A DNA stretch of 64,000 nt, from positions 13,033,001 through 13,097,000 of the forward strand of contig NC_079885.1 in assembly GCF_029227915.1 (NCBI RefSeq). The letters are read 5' to 3'. The position numbers and the translations under genes were made by a program. Below the pieces are notes generated by a model. That model saw only the letters and a program-made list of their open reading frames with translations, was not told the DNA's origin and searched no databases. The stretch is from Hydractinia symbiolongicarpus. Lineage: Eukaryota > Cnidaria > Hydrozoa > Anthoathecata > Hydractiniidae. This document shows, one piece after another, positions 20,289 to 31,500 of the stretch. The stretch's first letter is position 1. Each line of letters opens with the position of its first letter.

Positions 20289-20793
20289 TGAAACAATTGT
20301 ATATCACTGATATCAACAAACCTACGATTGTTGACGAATACCTAGGGCAGTGAACGAGGATCGCTCTTAAATCGATCGGTATTAGACCTACGTGGTGGAA
20401 TCTCTTCAATAATAATGATTTCACGATTAGAAATGTGGGACATGACCAGAAGGTTATCCGGATTGAAATCATGAACAGTTTGTATAAGATCGAGGATCTG
20501 GCAGATATTATTAATAACCAAGCTTAAGTAAAGGCTAAGATTTTTGTTTTGAAAAATGGACTTTGCAGGCTCCGTGTGTTGGATCGATATACAGTTGCTA
20601 TTAACAGGCACTGCAAGAGCTCATGGGTTTACTTGATCCGCCTGGTGGAAAATATTATATGAAAGGGGACTATGATGGATACTGCAAGACTGACGTTTAC
20701 ATTCGGTTGAGACTTGTTTGTCCTCAGTTGGATAATGACGATTTCTTGTTTGACGGTAAGAAATCCAAAATGGTATTGGAATTCCAGCATTAA
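20288..20793 (+). pseudogene. Conserved Polinton protein of unknown function (KQLYITDINKP), element D
   Basis: ATG 20288 opens MKQLYITDINKPTIVDEYLG, then IALKSIGIRPTWWNLFNNND and FTIRNVGHDQKVIRIE. After frame changes near 20350, 20480 and 20600 it runs on as LARALGLLDPPGGKYYMKGD and VYIRLRLVCPQLDNDDFLFD to a stop at 20791-20793. The Polinton B copy (35871-35660) shares the first 45 or so residues and is then deleted. It is always divergent from the minor-capsid gene. Beta-rich text and gene context suggest a virion surface or fibre-like component; no motif proves this. Confidence 0.55.
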
Positions 20794-20853
20794 CAACAGG
20801 AGGTTAAATGTAAAATCACAGAAACATGAAAATGTCTGCTTGCTAGATCAAAG

Positions 20854-21066
20854 TTGAATTCTGTCGTTGATCTTATTTCGAAAGCGGTAGAAAATGGTGC
20901 GATCAGTGATTATGAATTTAGCTTAATTATGCAAGAAAAACAGCGCTATATGGTGTTAAAAGAGCAAATAAGACAGCGGGTTAAACGTATCGTCAATAAT
21001 ATCAATGATCGGGGACGTGCTCAATTGGTTGCAAAGGGCAGACAACAAGGTCAAGAGGAAAGTTAA
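20854..21066 (+). CDS. Small helical Polinton protein (VDLISKAVENG family), element D
   Basis: A frame of about 70 residues reads NSVVDLISKAVENGAISDYE, FSLIMQEKQRYMVLKEQIRQ and ends GRAQLVAKGRQQGQEES. The Polinton B homologue (35655-35350) has an extra N-terminus, MGVKSKKHESIRLLAESKFN, so the first codon here (TTG) is not the ancestral start; the upstream LLARSKL text lies in the same frame. It is predicted entirely helical and highly charged. Function unknown. It is convergent with the next gene, with a hairpin between them. Confidence 0.55.
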   Translation: MNSVVDLISKAVENGAISDYEFSLIMQEKQRYMVLKEQIRQRVKRIVNNINDRGRAQLVAKGRQQGQEES

Positions 21067-21159
21067 AAAAAAAAACGTACAACCTGTCAGCGGTACTTAG
21101 ATAAGCCCCCGCCTTATTCAATATAGGTAGAAGTATAGTTGAGACATCTGATGTTTAGG

Positions 21160-21187
21160 GTTTTGTAGAAATATTTTCCTATAAAAC
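21160..21187. terminator. Hairpin between convergent genes (element D)
   Basis: GTTTTGTAG (21160-21168) and CTATAAAAC (21179-21187) pair over 9 bp with one G-U around a 10-base loop. It is next to the stop of the minus-strand gene that ends at 21187 and about 95 nt after the plus-strand stop at 21066. Confidence 0.5.
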
Positions 21188-21498
21188 TACATGCGTTGAT
21201 AATCGATGTCGCAACCGATTACAACACCTGTCTTTACTAGATCTCCATCACGTGCCATACATCGTGCTTTTTCAGTTAGCTGCTGTAAATATTTTCCAAG
21301 ATTTTTCTCATACGCAATTTCAGCACATGGTTTGCAATAGGGACCATCTGCTTGACTTAAGGCGTCTCTATATTTGATTTTGCGGATTGCTTCAACAAGA
21401 TCGTCTTTACTCATTGTAGAATAACGAGGAATTTCCATCAATTTAGCTTCTTTCAAATTGCGTTCGTAATCATTTATTTTTATATAGTTCCTTATCAA
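21187..21498 (-). CDS. Small Cys-pair protein of Polinton D, unknown function
   Basis: An open frame of 103 residues starts MIRNYIKINDYERNLKEAKL. It has a short SAP-like helix pair (YSTMSKDDLVEAIRKIKYRD), a CxxC pair (YCKPCAEIAYEKNLGKYLQQ) and ends with GVVIGCDIDYQRM. No homologue is visible in Polinton B. The two cysteines alone cannot form a zinc site, so any metal binding would need a dimer or the Cys in ARCMARDG and VIGCD. I do not recognise the family. Confidence 0.5.
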   Translation of the reverse strand: MIRNYIKINDYERNLKEAKLMEIPRYSTMSKDDLVEAIRKIKYRDALSQADGPYCKPCAEIAYEKNLGKYLQQLTEKARCMARDGDLVKTGVVIGCDIDYQRM

Positions 21499-21641
21499 CC
21501 ATATAAACTATTTATTCACTAAAGCTCTCGTCGTTCCTTTACTCATCCTCAGATTCACTAAGGTAGCAAGCGCCATACCTTTCAACCGAGTTATATTTAC
21601 ACTTTTCCAAGTAGGTTTGTACATAATAATTGCGATCTTAT

Positions 21642-21929
21642 CTATAGATGCTGCCTATTTAATGATTGCCGTGCATTTGCAAGATTCCTGGGGTATCTTT
21701 TTCTTATGGAAGTTGTTCTAATTTTACCTTCCCACTCCTTTAATTTTGGATTTTTATGTCGATCTTTCTTCACACTTATGTTAGTGAAGTAATGTCCCTC
21801 CAAAACCTTCACTGTCTTCAAAATCTCAGCGTATTTTTCTAACCAATCAGGGTAGTCACCAAGATCAAACGACATGGTGAAGGCGGAATTCTCACTGTAT
21901 TGAGAGACACTGATAACAATTATTCCCAC
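21642..21929 (-). pseudogene. YPDW-motif Polinton protein, C-terminal part (element D)
   Basis: The conserved part reads SFDLGDYPDWLEKYAEILKT, with VKKDRHKNPKLKEWEGKI further on. It matches VDFEEYPDWVAKYRQIWNK and PVKKDRYINAKLKYYKDAI of the Polinton B gene (34501-35273). The N-terminal two thirds present in B are absent here, and the text upstream (MGIIVISVSQYSENSAFTM) is unrelated, so the gene is truncated. The C-terminus is also frame-shifted. Function unknown. Confidence 0.55.
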
Positions 21930-22164
21930 TATATATCTTCAAATATTTCAAATGATGATTTCGGTTTGGTACTAATTTATTATATATATTTTTCCACAAC
22001 TTTTCAAGATCATTCTTTCATCCTCAAAAAAAAGCCCAGTCAATTGCTCTGTCGCGATGCCAAGCTACACGGATTAGCTCACCATGTATTATAGTCTTAC
22101 ATTTCGCCTACGATTTAGCTTTTCAAATAGCTCTTGAGATAGGTTGTCGTGTTTCCCATGTCCC

Positions 22165-22337
22165 TTTTGTAGTAGTTCTCTTGTGTTTCTTGCTCGACCT
22201 CATCATAAAGCGTTGTTCCTCTCGAAAGTTGTTCCTTTGCTCTATTATAATAATCAGTAACAGGTAGCAGTATATCGTACACTCTGTAACCGAGCAGTAA
22301 AAGCATCGCGAGTTGCTGCTACTGGTGCCGATACAGC
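22165..22337 (-). repeat. Right terminal inverted repeat of Polinton D
   Basis: Reverse complement of the left TIR (8058-8229). It contains the second copy of the PolB-region N-terminal coding text on the minus strand (YRVYDILLPVTDYYNRAKEQ from about 22290), so the ORF at 22306-22115 is a TIR by-product rather than a gene of its own. Confidence 0.85.
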
Positions 22338-22345
22338 GTTGTATA

Positions 22346-23849
22346 ATTGGGTTATTGCATTTCTGAACCAATTCATTTTGTCTCTTTATTATATACAGAA
22401 CCAATTTTTATCAAGAAAATTTTTAGATGGACAGAAATTTTTTTTGAATAATGGGGATTTCCCTTATTCAACATGATGCCGTTAGATTTGTCGGATGCCG
22501 TCAGATTTTCAGGGGTGTCAAGGAATGTATTAATAAAAAGGGGGGTTTTACGCTTGAACCCCAAATCATGTATTGTCGGACTCCCCTAATGTACTCCCAT
22601 AATGACTGATGAACTTCCTGCACCGTAGGCACTCATCGAGTTAAGTTCTTGTTATTTCAAAACAAGTTGCATACATATCCAGTTGAGGTCACAAAAATGG
22701 TTTTTCGTGCACTGACATGTGTAAATGTACGACGTGTCAAAATAGTGGTGGTGCAAGCGATGAATCCGAGTCAGATGAATATAGTTCTAGTGATGATGAG
22801 TGAATGAAACAATGTACAAGCATTGCTGAAGTTGTTTTTCTCATTATTTTCAGCAATTTTTTTAACTTTGTGGAATTGCCTGAAAGAAAGAAAGTAAACA
22901 AATAAATAACGTGCTTTGGTCTGTAAATTATCCCTTGAAGTGATTTAAACAATAAATTTTGATCAAACAGAAAGACATTTGGGCGACCCAATACCATACC
23001 AAAATTCAACAAAAAAATTCGCTATTGAGCAAGTTATAGTCATTTTTGTGCTGGGTCAGCAAATTACCGGTCTGTAATTTGTACAAAGTTTGAATAGTAA
23101 TATCTTTCGAACGTTACGTTTTGAAGACATGGTTCTTACATTTTGTTTGATCCATTCGATCTCTTCTTTCCAACCTTATATAGCATGACATATAAATGTG
23201 AAATTATTTTTTGCTGAATGTGAAAGCGATGACGTCATCTAACTTGGTCACATGGGACAAAAATTTTTGCCACCCATTTTTTTTTGATAATTTGAGACTT
23301 AAGGAAATCAAAAAATCACTTTTAACACACATATGCACACGAAGCTTCATATCAAAACATCCCTCACTACATAAAAGTATCGCCATTTTTTGGGATACCA
23401 ACACTGACATATTTTTGTTTGATTTCACTAAAATAGTCAATTTGCACAACAGGTCACTTTAACAAAAAGAAATATTTTGAAAAACAGTGCAATGTTTTTT
23501 GATCCTTTGGTCTTTAGGCTCGACAGATAGTTCATCAGATATTAACATAAAATGTTTGGTAAGAATACAAAAATAAAACTCCAATTGCTAAAAAGTGTTT
23601 TCGTAAGTCGTCATGTGCGTTGTGTGTGCGAAAACAAGCATTTACAGCTTCACAGTTTTTTGTGATGGTTAGGGACAAGCTTACTGTGCTTCAATTGAGT
23701 TGTTCTCATGAGGTGACGGTCAAATTGCTAACTGGAATTCTGTTCATAATTTTTTGAAACATGGCAGTTTTTTGGAAAACTGTTGAGAGTTACGTGGTAT
23801 GTATTGAGATTTATAGCTCGCTTGAAATGTACTAAATTTGGAAGTGCCA
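22346..23849. other. Non-coding host DNA
   Basis: No supported gene. A short acidic text at 22713-22801 (CTTCQNSGGASDESESDEYS) might be a terminal exon but lacks support from neighbours. The remaining open frames are low-complexity and AT-driven. Confidence 0.5.
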
Positions 23850-24530
23850 AAATTAAAAGAAGCAGAAACTTCGGCTTATATGATAAAATATTTATTAGAA
23901 ATTCGGAAAGATATAAAAAAGGTTAAAAATTTATTCAAAGATGGCAATGGTTTGTTAAGAGTATGTGCAAGAATTCGTGGAATTAAAGTTAAATTATAAG
24001 TTTTATTTTTTGATGGACACGATTCAGTATATCATAGAGGTTACCCTTGCATTAAGTCATTTTCGTTCACGTTATTGGTTTATACGACGTATGTTTTATT
24101 TACAATGTTTTTTAAAAGAAAATTTAATCTGGACTGGAAATACATTATTTAACAGATTGTTATATGTAATCGCAATTCAGAATTTGTTGGAGTGGACTAA
24201 ATAGATCCCCTTTATTACGTATTATTGCTTACATGTGGAGTTTCGCACCAAGATCAATATTACTGATCTTGGCGTCGATTCATTACTTCTTACGTTACGA
24301 CGATTCATTAACAGCGGGGCTTGCAGTTTATTCGTTAGTAATAACTTTAAAACGTTTAAGTCGGAACAGCTGAAGAATTATTTACGTATAAATTATATTA
24401 AATGGCACTTGAACGTTCTCCTTGGTAGGGAGGGTTTTATGAACGATTGGTTGGCTTAAAAGATAGGCGAACTGCGCAGCTGAAAGGCTGCTGTATGAAA
24501 GTTCATGATACCAGTGTTGATTTTAAGACC
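23850..24530 (+). pseudogene. BEL/Pao-like retrotransposon integrase region, decayed
   Basis: Plus-strand text in shifting frames follows the order of a BEL/Pao polyprotein. LKEAETSAYMIKYLLEIRKD and NLFKDGNGLLRVCARIRGIK (before the zinc domain) come first. SHFRSRYWFIRR (zinc/integrase border) follows near 24060. After that come DLGVDSLLLTLRRFINSGAC and SLFVSNNFKTFKSEQLKNYL (second catalytic region, near 24250-24380), and ERSPW then GGFYERLVGLKDR at 24410-24460 with a stop between. At least four frameshifts or stops occur and a CAUTIOUS reading is that only the 3' part of pol remains. No LTRs were identified. Confidence 0.7.
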
Positions 24531-26206
24531 AAACTGACTGGTTTGTTCTGTTCCATATTTCATAAAAAAGTCCTTACTGTTATTCAATTTTACATGTAAC
24601 AGCTGAGATAAATAGAGATAAGAAAAAGTCTTGAACAGAGTCTAAGAAGTTTTGATATTGAATATAAGCAGTTTCCAACTGAAATGACATCCTGTATAAA
24701 TATAAATATATAAAGATTAGTAATAAAGATGAAGTTACCATATTGCTCGTTCAATTTGTTGTCGAATGTTTCCAGTGTGTATTTTTATCAATTTTGGTTC
24801 CATTTTCATCACAAAAAACTTCATCGATGGAAGCTAGACCTATGTTGTGGAATCAAATTATGAAAAAAGTACTATTGTTGACCGTGACAGATGTTTATAA
24901 ATTTCTAAGAAGTATTAACGGAGATTACAAAATACTTGTACGATGATTGTATTGTAAAGCATTTTTAGTTATCTTGAGTTAAAGATCTTATTGATATATT
25001 TGCTGGTAAGTACATTTAAAACCTACTTCTTTTTACCCCACACAAACTCTGTAAAAATTTAACTAGGAAGATATATTATATTTAGTTGTGTAATAGAGTT
25101 AATTATATGTTATTATGGTTGTTAACTTATTAGATTTTAGGATTTAGAAATCCATAATTTTTCTTCGCACGCTTAAAATTTATTTTGTCGCTGCTATAAA
25201 ATAGAACTTTGTTCGCCTTAAACAAAACTGCGCATGGAAAAACTATGTACACTTGTAGCAGAAATTTGAAGCGCCTTGAACTCACCAGAAATCTCATTTC
25301 TGGACGTAACTTACCCGAAAAATGTTGCAATTAAATCTTTAAACGGAATATTGTGATGGGGCTTTTAATAAATTGTCCAAGCAAATTGATTGTGATGAAA
25401 TATATTTTTGGAATCGTTGTTATAAAGAATACGTGAAATAGTTTGATAAGAAAAATATAAAGTCACTACACGTCACAATAACATTGGTAAAAACTTAATC
25501 AGAGACGTCGTACTGACGAAGGGTGCAAATATGAATGCGATGTAACATCATCCTACTAGGAAGTTCGTTTCCTGCTACTGCGAACCTAAAGTAGTTGCCT
25601 TGTGTAAACGGTTGCAGTGTTCTCAGAATGGTATGCAACAAACACATTCTCTTGATACTAGGGCAGCCTCGTATTAATGCATTATCGCAGGATCTTTCAG
25701 AAATATTTGAAAAACTTAGGACTAAAATGCAAAGAATTTATGTTGTACATGACGCGTCAGTACACATATTCAAACAGAATTATTTATTTATTTATTTAAC
25801 ATCAAATTGGGTTCCATATAAAAATATGGTTCTTCTCCCTATAAATTAAAAATACAAATGAAAATTTATTTATTTATCAAAGGATACAACATCGGAGATT
25901 CAAACACAGTCTGTGCTACATGCCAAAGGTTAATACATTATAAATTCTGATACAATAATTATACAAAATCTAGCCACAAACACAATGTTAACTACCTTAC
26001 AATGGCTTTTGCGAGAAAGTCTACATACGCAAAAAAATTAGCGACGCATTTGGACTTACGAAAACCCGCCAGTCTGTACATCGACAAAATCTTTTCTCAT
26101 TAGGAAGTTAAATTGCAGAAGTTTTTGTTTGTTTTGTTTGTTTTCAAGCACCACGAAATAAACAAGCTAGCCATATGAAATAAACAGGCAAGCCACATAC
26201 TATATC
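24531..26206. other. Non-coding host DNA
   Basis: No supported gene; open frames here are short and compositionally random. A TTTA-rich stretch lies at 25779-25800. Confidence 0.5.
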
Positions 26207-26572
26207 TTACGGGAAGAAATTTTCGCGAGAAAAAAATCTGCCGAAATTTACCGATATTTTCCGAGTCGCGAAAAAATTTTTCCGCGAAATAACTTTTAAA
26301 TGCCCATCCGCGAAAATTAACTGACATTTCCTCACAAAATGTTTTGAAACATACTATTTTGAAATTTTAACTTTGAAAGTTAAAGTTATTTTAACTTTGT
26401 ATCATAACAAAATATATATAACAGCAAGTAATCTGATTTTCAGAAATGTCTACATTTGTTGTTCGAAATATTTCCTTACATCCTTGTTTCGTAAAACCTT
26501 TCTTTCGCAAAATTCGTAAATTTTGGGCCCTTGATTCGCGAAAATCTTTATCGCGAAAATTTCTTTCCTTAA
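26207..26572. mobile_element. MITE with TTAA-type ends, about 366 bp
   Basis: The left end TTACGGGAAGAAATTTTCGC and the reverse complement of the right end (TTAAGGAAAGAAATTTTCGC) match over about 20 bp. The right flank carries TTAA at 26569-26572 and the left a one-base variant TTAC. The interior repeats TCGCGAAAA steps and has no coding capacity. TTAA targets are typical of piggyBac-type MITEs. Confidence 0.6.
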
Positions 26573-27185
26573 GTTATTACAATTTCAACATTTCACTACT
26601 AGGAAGTATTGGGCAGAAAATTCACTGTCTTTATTTGATTCGATCTTCACAAACATTCCATTTGAGTTTGTGCTTTCTTGACATTCTAAAAACGGAATAA
26701 AAAGTGGGAGGTGTGTAATGCTACTTTTAGCAATTGTACTTCTTTTGCATTTTCTCATTCCGTAGCATTATAATCAACACGGCCAAGCGCGATATATCAT
26801 AGTTTGCTTTATTTAAGACTTGTAATACGGAAATTAAGGAGGTTTATTCTTAAAGGGATTCCCCTGCATTGAAATGATATTTTTGTACGGTAAAGCGGAT
26901 AAAAATATGTTTATAAAGCTTTTTTATGAAATTTTTAAAATTCTGTTTTCGTTCTTAAGATATTCAGCTTCAAATATTTCCATCTGACCTTATGACATCA
27001 TCATTTATGATGTAAAAGGTAGTAAGCATAAATTAATACTTAAAATATCTACATAATATCAAAACTTTTAAGCAGTGTGGACTTATGCTCTTGATGATGT
27101 CCTCACATACGTAAGTATTGTAGATTAAGAATGATCTTATCTTTAATTATAGGTAAAAATGTTGGGTTAAAAAAGTAAAACAAAC
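26573..27185. other. Non-coding host DNA
   Basis: AT-rich sequence with no supported gene. Long T- and A-rich tracts only. Confidence 0.5.
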
Positions 27186-27586
27186 AAGTTAAAATAAAGA
27201 AAAAGCTTTTTGGTATAAAACCATCATCAGTGCATATAAAATGTTACTATGTTACAATTATTCAGTCAGTATATAGAAAACGTGTAGGATTTATTTCGAT
27301 CGTAAAGTTAATACGTGGGTGATAATTGTTGATCTATTCGAATATTACATCTGGTGAGTCTTCTACAGATGACATCGTCTGCGAATCTAAGGTAAAACTT
27401 CGGATTTTGTGGTGCAACTACTTCTTTCTCTAATTTCGTCAAATATATATTTCCAAAAATGACGGATAAGGAACTCCCATCGTGCAGCCATCGATTTGTT
27501 TGTAAAAAATAATTGTAACATAGTAACATTTTATATGCACTGATGATGGTTTTATACCGAGAAAGCTTTTGCTTTATTTTAACTTG
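27186..27586 (-). mobile_element. Penelope-like element remnant with inverted repeat arms
   Basis: 27186-27262 and 27511-27586 are inverted repeats of about 75 bp; both contain the string ACTGATGATGGTTTTATACC on the appropriate strand. Between them lies a minus-strand reverse transcriptase fragment. Inverted or tandem terminal repeats of this type with a CTGATGA core are known from Penelope-like elements. Confidence 0.6.
27308..27505 (-). pseudogene. Penelope-like reverse transcriptase fragment
   Basis: Minus-strand text contains GSSLSVIFGNIYLTKLEKEV and the palm motif FYLRFADDVICRR. Penelope-like RTs have SP/SLS...NIYM...FYRRFVDD at this place, so the ADD here is the catalytic Asp pair. Only about 60 residues remain; the fragment is bounded by inverted repeats and has no start or end of its own. 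Confidence 0.65.
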
Positions 27587-27934
27587 TCTTCTCATCAATT
27601 TTCATGGCGAAGGTAAAAATGTAATGTCATCATTTTTCAAAAGTTATTTATGACATCATAACTGCCCATATTTTAAAAAAAGATTTATAAAAAATGATAA
27701 ACAACTTTTTATTATATTTCATAAAACATAAAAGTTAATAACAAGTTTAAAAATCAGCAAAAGCTTTTCGATATATTATCATCATCAGTGCTATATACAA
27801 ATGTAAAATTGTTTGTACAAGTAAATGGAATAAGAAGAGAGAGAAATCAGAAAAAACGCGGTAATCGTCATGAGAGCAATTGTGTCATGAGGATTCACGC
27901 GTTATCTTTGTAACAGTGGTAAAAAAAATTCCAC

Positions 27935-28205
27935 TTAAGTTACTCCGTTTCTAAAAAGGTGTAATAATTTTGTCTCAAGCTTATTGTTCAATGAAGGCTT
28001 TTTAAGAGCAATTAGGGACGCTTCCAAGTTTCTCCGTTCTCTATTGCTAATCAGTGCAGACACTAAAACTTTCCATTTAAATTCGTGGACACCGTCCATG
28101 GTCTGTAAGTGTTTTGACGGCTGAGAGTTTCCATTTAGGGAATTGTGTTCTTCCCATCTAACTTCAACATTTCTAACTTCACCTTTGCACTTATTACACC
28201 TTTTT
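27935..28205 (-). pseudogene. GIY-YIG endonuclease C-terminus of a Penelope-like element
   Basis: The minus-strand frame reads CNKCKGEVRNVEVRWEEHNS, then SEPS-like SQPSKHLQTMDGVHEFKWKV, then RERRNLEASLIALKKPSLNN and LLHLFRNGVT before the stop at 27937-27935. The NLEAS.IAL.KP.LN and LFRNG.T blocks are typical of the C-terminus of Penelope-like endonucleases. The start and catalytic GIY-YIG part are missing. Confidence 0.65.
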
Positions 28206-28360
28206 AGTAACTTAAGTGGAATTTAATTACCACTGTTACAAAGATAACGCGTAAATCCTCATGACACAATTGCTCTCATGACGATTAACTCGTTTTTTCT
28301 GATTTCTCTCTCTTCTTATTCCATTTACTTGTACAAACAATTTTACATTTGTATATAGCA

Positions 28361-28385
28361 CCGATGATGATAATATATCGAAAAG
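28361..28385 (+). ncRNA. Candidate hammerhead-ribozyme-like core in Penelope-like repeat (right arm)
   Basis: CCGATGAT, then GATA-ATA-TATC (4-bp stem II), then GAAAAGC. The inverted arm at 27763-27790 has, on the minus strand, the better core CTGATGA-T-GATA-ATA-TATC-GAAA. Penelope-like elements are known to carry minimal hammerheads; stems I and III are not verified. Confidence 0.4.
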
Positions 28386-28525
28386 CTTTTGCTGATTTTT
28401 AAACTTGTTATTAACTTTTATATTTTATGAAATATATTGATGGACTGGCAAAATTATTCTTAAATTATTATTCTCCACAACATAGTAAATATCATTTTCG
28501 TTTTTGTCCTGCCAGGCACACCTAC

Positions 28526-31500
28526 CTCTTTGTCTTCTTCTTTTATTACTTTGAATTGCGACAATTTTTGGAACCATTCCTTTGCTTCAGATTTCTTCCC
28601 CATCTTTAGTAACACTAATGCAATCATATATTGGTTCGTACTATAAAAAGACGGACTCACTAAAAAAAAGCAAAGTTAAAAATAACATCAAAACGGATTG
28701 CAACTGAACTTGTCGAAATTTAAAAAATAGGATTTCTTACATGATTCTGCTTCTTTGAAGTGAGACAAAGCCTAAATTATAGCAGGAACAATAGTAACAA
28801 TAAAAAGAACCACAACAACATCAACAACAACAACAATCTCTTTATTAATAGAAGGTATATTGTGTGTCTGTCTGCGAGAAAACAGAGGTGCTTGTCCTTT
28901 AAATTCCACACTCGAAATAGCGAGGAATTTAAAGGACGGTGGACCCCTGGAATATACAGGTTAACGACTAGTCCCAATAATAATATCCTTATTTTGGTTT
29001 AAACGAATCGTCACTTTTGTGCTAAGGATGCCCGGAATAGCAATGTCAGGGACAGGCAAAAATCTCTCTCTCTTTATCCCTATAATAATAGCCACCGCCT
29101 GTCTAAATGTCGGTCGAAACAGGTTCGCGCTAAGGAGACACGAAGTCATCAAACTACAAAGAAAAAATACAATATAGTTTTATCAACCAATTTTTTTTTT
29201 ACCTAACTAATATGAACCGAAATAAGTGCCATAATATGGTTTATCAACCCAGCAAGGCGGGCATCGAGTCATTGAATCGGTTTTCCGAGTCAGAGATTCA
29301 GTTTACCAACTCATCGATTTAGTTTACAAAATGAAGGAAAATTCATTCATACCATCAACAACCAAAAATAACTTTTCCATTGAATGAGTTAAGACACTTA
29401 ACGAATCAGTTTGTTATGTCAAATAGCCAAAATGACAGGTCTAATTTAAAGGTTAACAGCCTCGACATTCAGGGGTTGGTTGGTTGTTTTATTTAGCATA
29501 GTAGAACCTTATGCAAGTGATGAGGAAGGCAGCTCATGCGTATTGAAGTAATTACAAATTTTCTCGTATTTAATAGGCACTCGACCTGGCGTTCAACACT
29601 GGATCGCCAAGCTCTCTTCTCTTTAATAATAGCCTTATTTTGTCTGCCTCTGCACGCCCGCCCCCCCCCCCCCCCCCCCTCACTGAGTTAGAAAGATGTG
29701 CTACAGAAACACGAATATCAAATGCGATATATTTTATCCACTTTGTTGCGACGGGTAAATTAAAGAACGGAAAAACCTGTGAATTTTTCCACAGGTTGAA
29801 GACTATTTTCTTCAAAATAGTAGCCTAAGGTAGGTGCAAATTAGAATTAAACCTGTAGATCCTTTCACGGGCTAACGACTAGTCTAAATAATACTCGACT
29901 TATAATATAATAATAATCTTATAGACTTATAATCTTTCTGTGAACCAAGATGGTAGTAGAGAGCAGGGGCAGACAAATTACATAAAATTTATTGACTGGT
30001 GAATTCCAGTGGATTTTTTCACGGGTTTACAACTGAAAAATTATAACAACAACAACAACAACAACAGAAGCAAGAAAATCCTCTGGTTACTGACCTCTTC
30101 ATAGGTTGATTCAGGAGGTGAGCCGAATACAACTGCTGCTATCTTTCGTTCATACCATGCTAAGTCAGCAAATGAGAAACACCTACAGAAATAAGCAGGA
30201 AGTCAAATATATGTGACATTGCTGAGTTAGAAAGAGGGGGAAGAATGGAGGGGGGTGCAACGGTACATATAGCACGGTGTATTTCAAATGCTGTTTTGGT
30301 TATTTCTCAAAAAATTTAACAACTAAAATTTGCTTTTTATCTTTTTATCACGAATTTCTTATGTTCTTATTTTAGTTAGGCCCTTGCAAGTACAAAACCC
30401 TTTCAAATTGTGAAATATATCGCACAAAGCAAAGATTATTCAAAAACAGGGGGGATAACTACGCTCTTTACACGATAGCAAGGCGCGAGGTGGGAGATAT
30501 ATATATTTCATTTTATGTTTTCAAGAAAAAACTATATACTTTCATTTTGCTACTTTAAGTTTTATGCTCTTTAGATAAAATAAAATATAACTGCTTTGTT
30601 ATACATTGAGCACTCTGTTTGTAATTGTGTTAAAATTACTTCGTGTTTATATATATACAGAAACAGTACTCACACGATTTATTGGATGGGGAAAAAGCAT
30701 GACAGACAGAAACTACAAGAAAACTCCAGGTATAACCGCACCCTCAAATAGATAATCAACCTACCACATCCCAATTAAATGATGAGAAGTTGCATCGGTG
30801 GGACATAATTCAATAGCCCTCTGAAATATATAAGACGGATGAACAATGCGAATGACTGTTTTACTTTTTTCAATAATAAAACACCTATCACATGTAAAGC
30901 TTATATCAGCAAAGATTTGCACGATAAAGCCAAATATTCAATTACAATTGGTCTGTATAATTTATAGCTGAAACTTAACATTATAACTTTATAAAAATGA
31001 AAATCTACCTCAAAATGCTTTTTCATGACCGGAGAATCTTCGATTTTCTTTTTAGTACCAATATAATCTCCAGTTTGACTAAGCATGATGCCATACCACT
31101 AAAATATTAAATATACCATACATACATTCACCAGATACGTAACCCACCGACTATTAACTCTCCGCCTACCTAACTTTCTATTCTCATACTCAATTTTATA
31201 TATACCTTGTGACATGCATAGTTATCATCACCTAATTCCAATGCTTGTTTTGCAACTTCGAATGCTTCAAATATCATCTTCTTCTTTTCTTCCTTACTCA
31301 CATCTGCCATGCCGGCACGGTCCCTGGTCCCACGCACCAACCGCCATAACAATTCCGGGTTATTACTGTCTTTAAATTGAAGTAAATATTCATAGACTCC
31401 TTTAAAATCATTCTGATCATAAAGTTCTTCTGCTTTTGTTATTTCGGACATATTTTTCTGACTTTCTTGTGCAGCAGCTTGCAAAACAAAAGCAGAACTA

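Larger units (their letters stand above)
8058..22337. mobile_element. Polinton/Maverick 'D', about 14.3 kb, decayed
   Basis: Matching inverted ends at 8058-8229 and 22337-22165 bound a set of Polinton genes. In order: PolB (+), AT-rich block, small TM protein (+), small GWIPASIVPK protein (+), N-terminal hydrophobic protein (+), integrase (+), CLENF protein (-), BRO-like protein (-), endonuclease (-), major-capsid-type protein (-), coiled-coil membrane protein (+), minor-capsid-type protein (-), KQLYITDINKP protein (+), small coiled protein (+), Cys-pair protein (-) and YPDW protein (-). No ATPase or protease is visible. Most genes carry frameshifts or stops, so the element is defective. No matching target duplication was found. 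Confidence 0.9.
27709..28438 (-). mobile_element. Second Penelope-like element remnant, with about 230-bp inverted arms
   Basis: 27709-27945 and 28205-28438 are inverted copies of each other (for example CGTTATCTTTGTAACAGTGG and its complement), with a spacer of about 260 bp. The spacer encodes, on the minus strand, the C-terminal part of a GIY-YIG endonuclease. This fits a Penelope-like element trimmed to its 3' end and flanked by inverted pseudo-LTRs. Confidence 0.65.

Noticed and set aside
22115-22306. Minus-strand ORF at the right end of Polinton D
   Set aside because: It is the TIR copy of the PolB-region start, not a separate gene.
22713-22801. Short acidic Cys-containing frame (CTTCQNSGGASDESESDEYS)
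   Set aside because: Too short and without partner exons or splice evidence.
29570-29828. ORFs on both strands across the poly-C tract
   Set aside because: They come from the homopolymer (poly-Gly/poly-Pro) and simple sequence, inside an RMDN1 intron.
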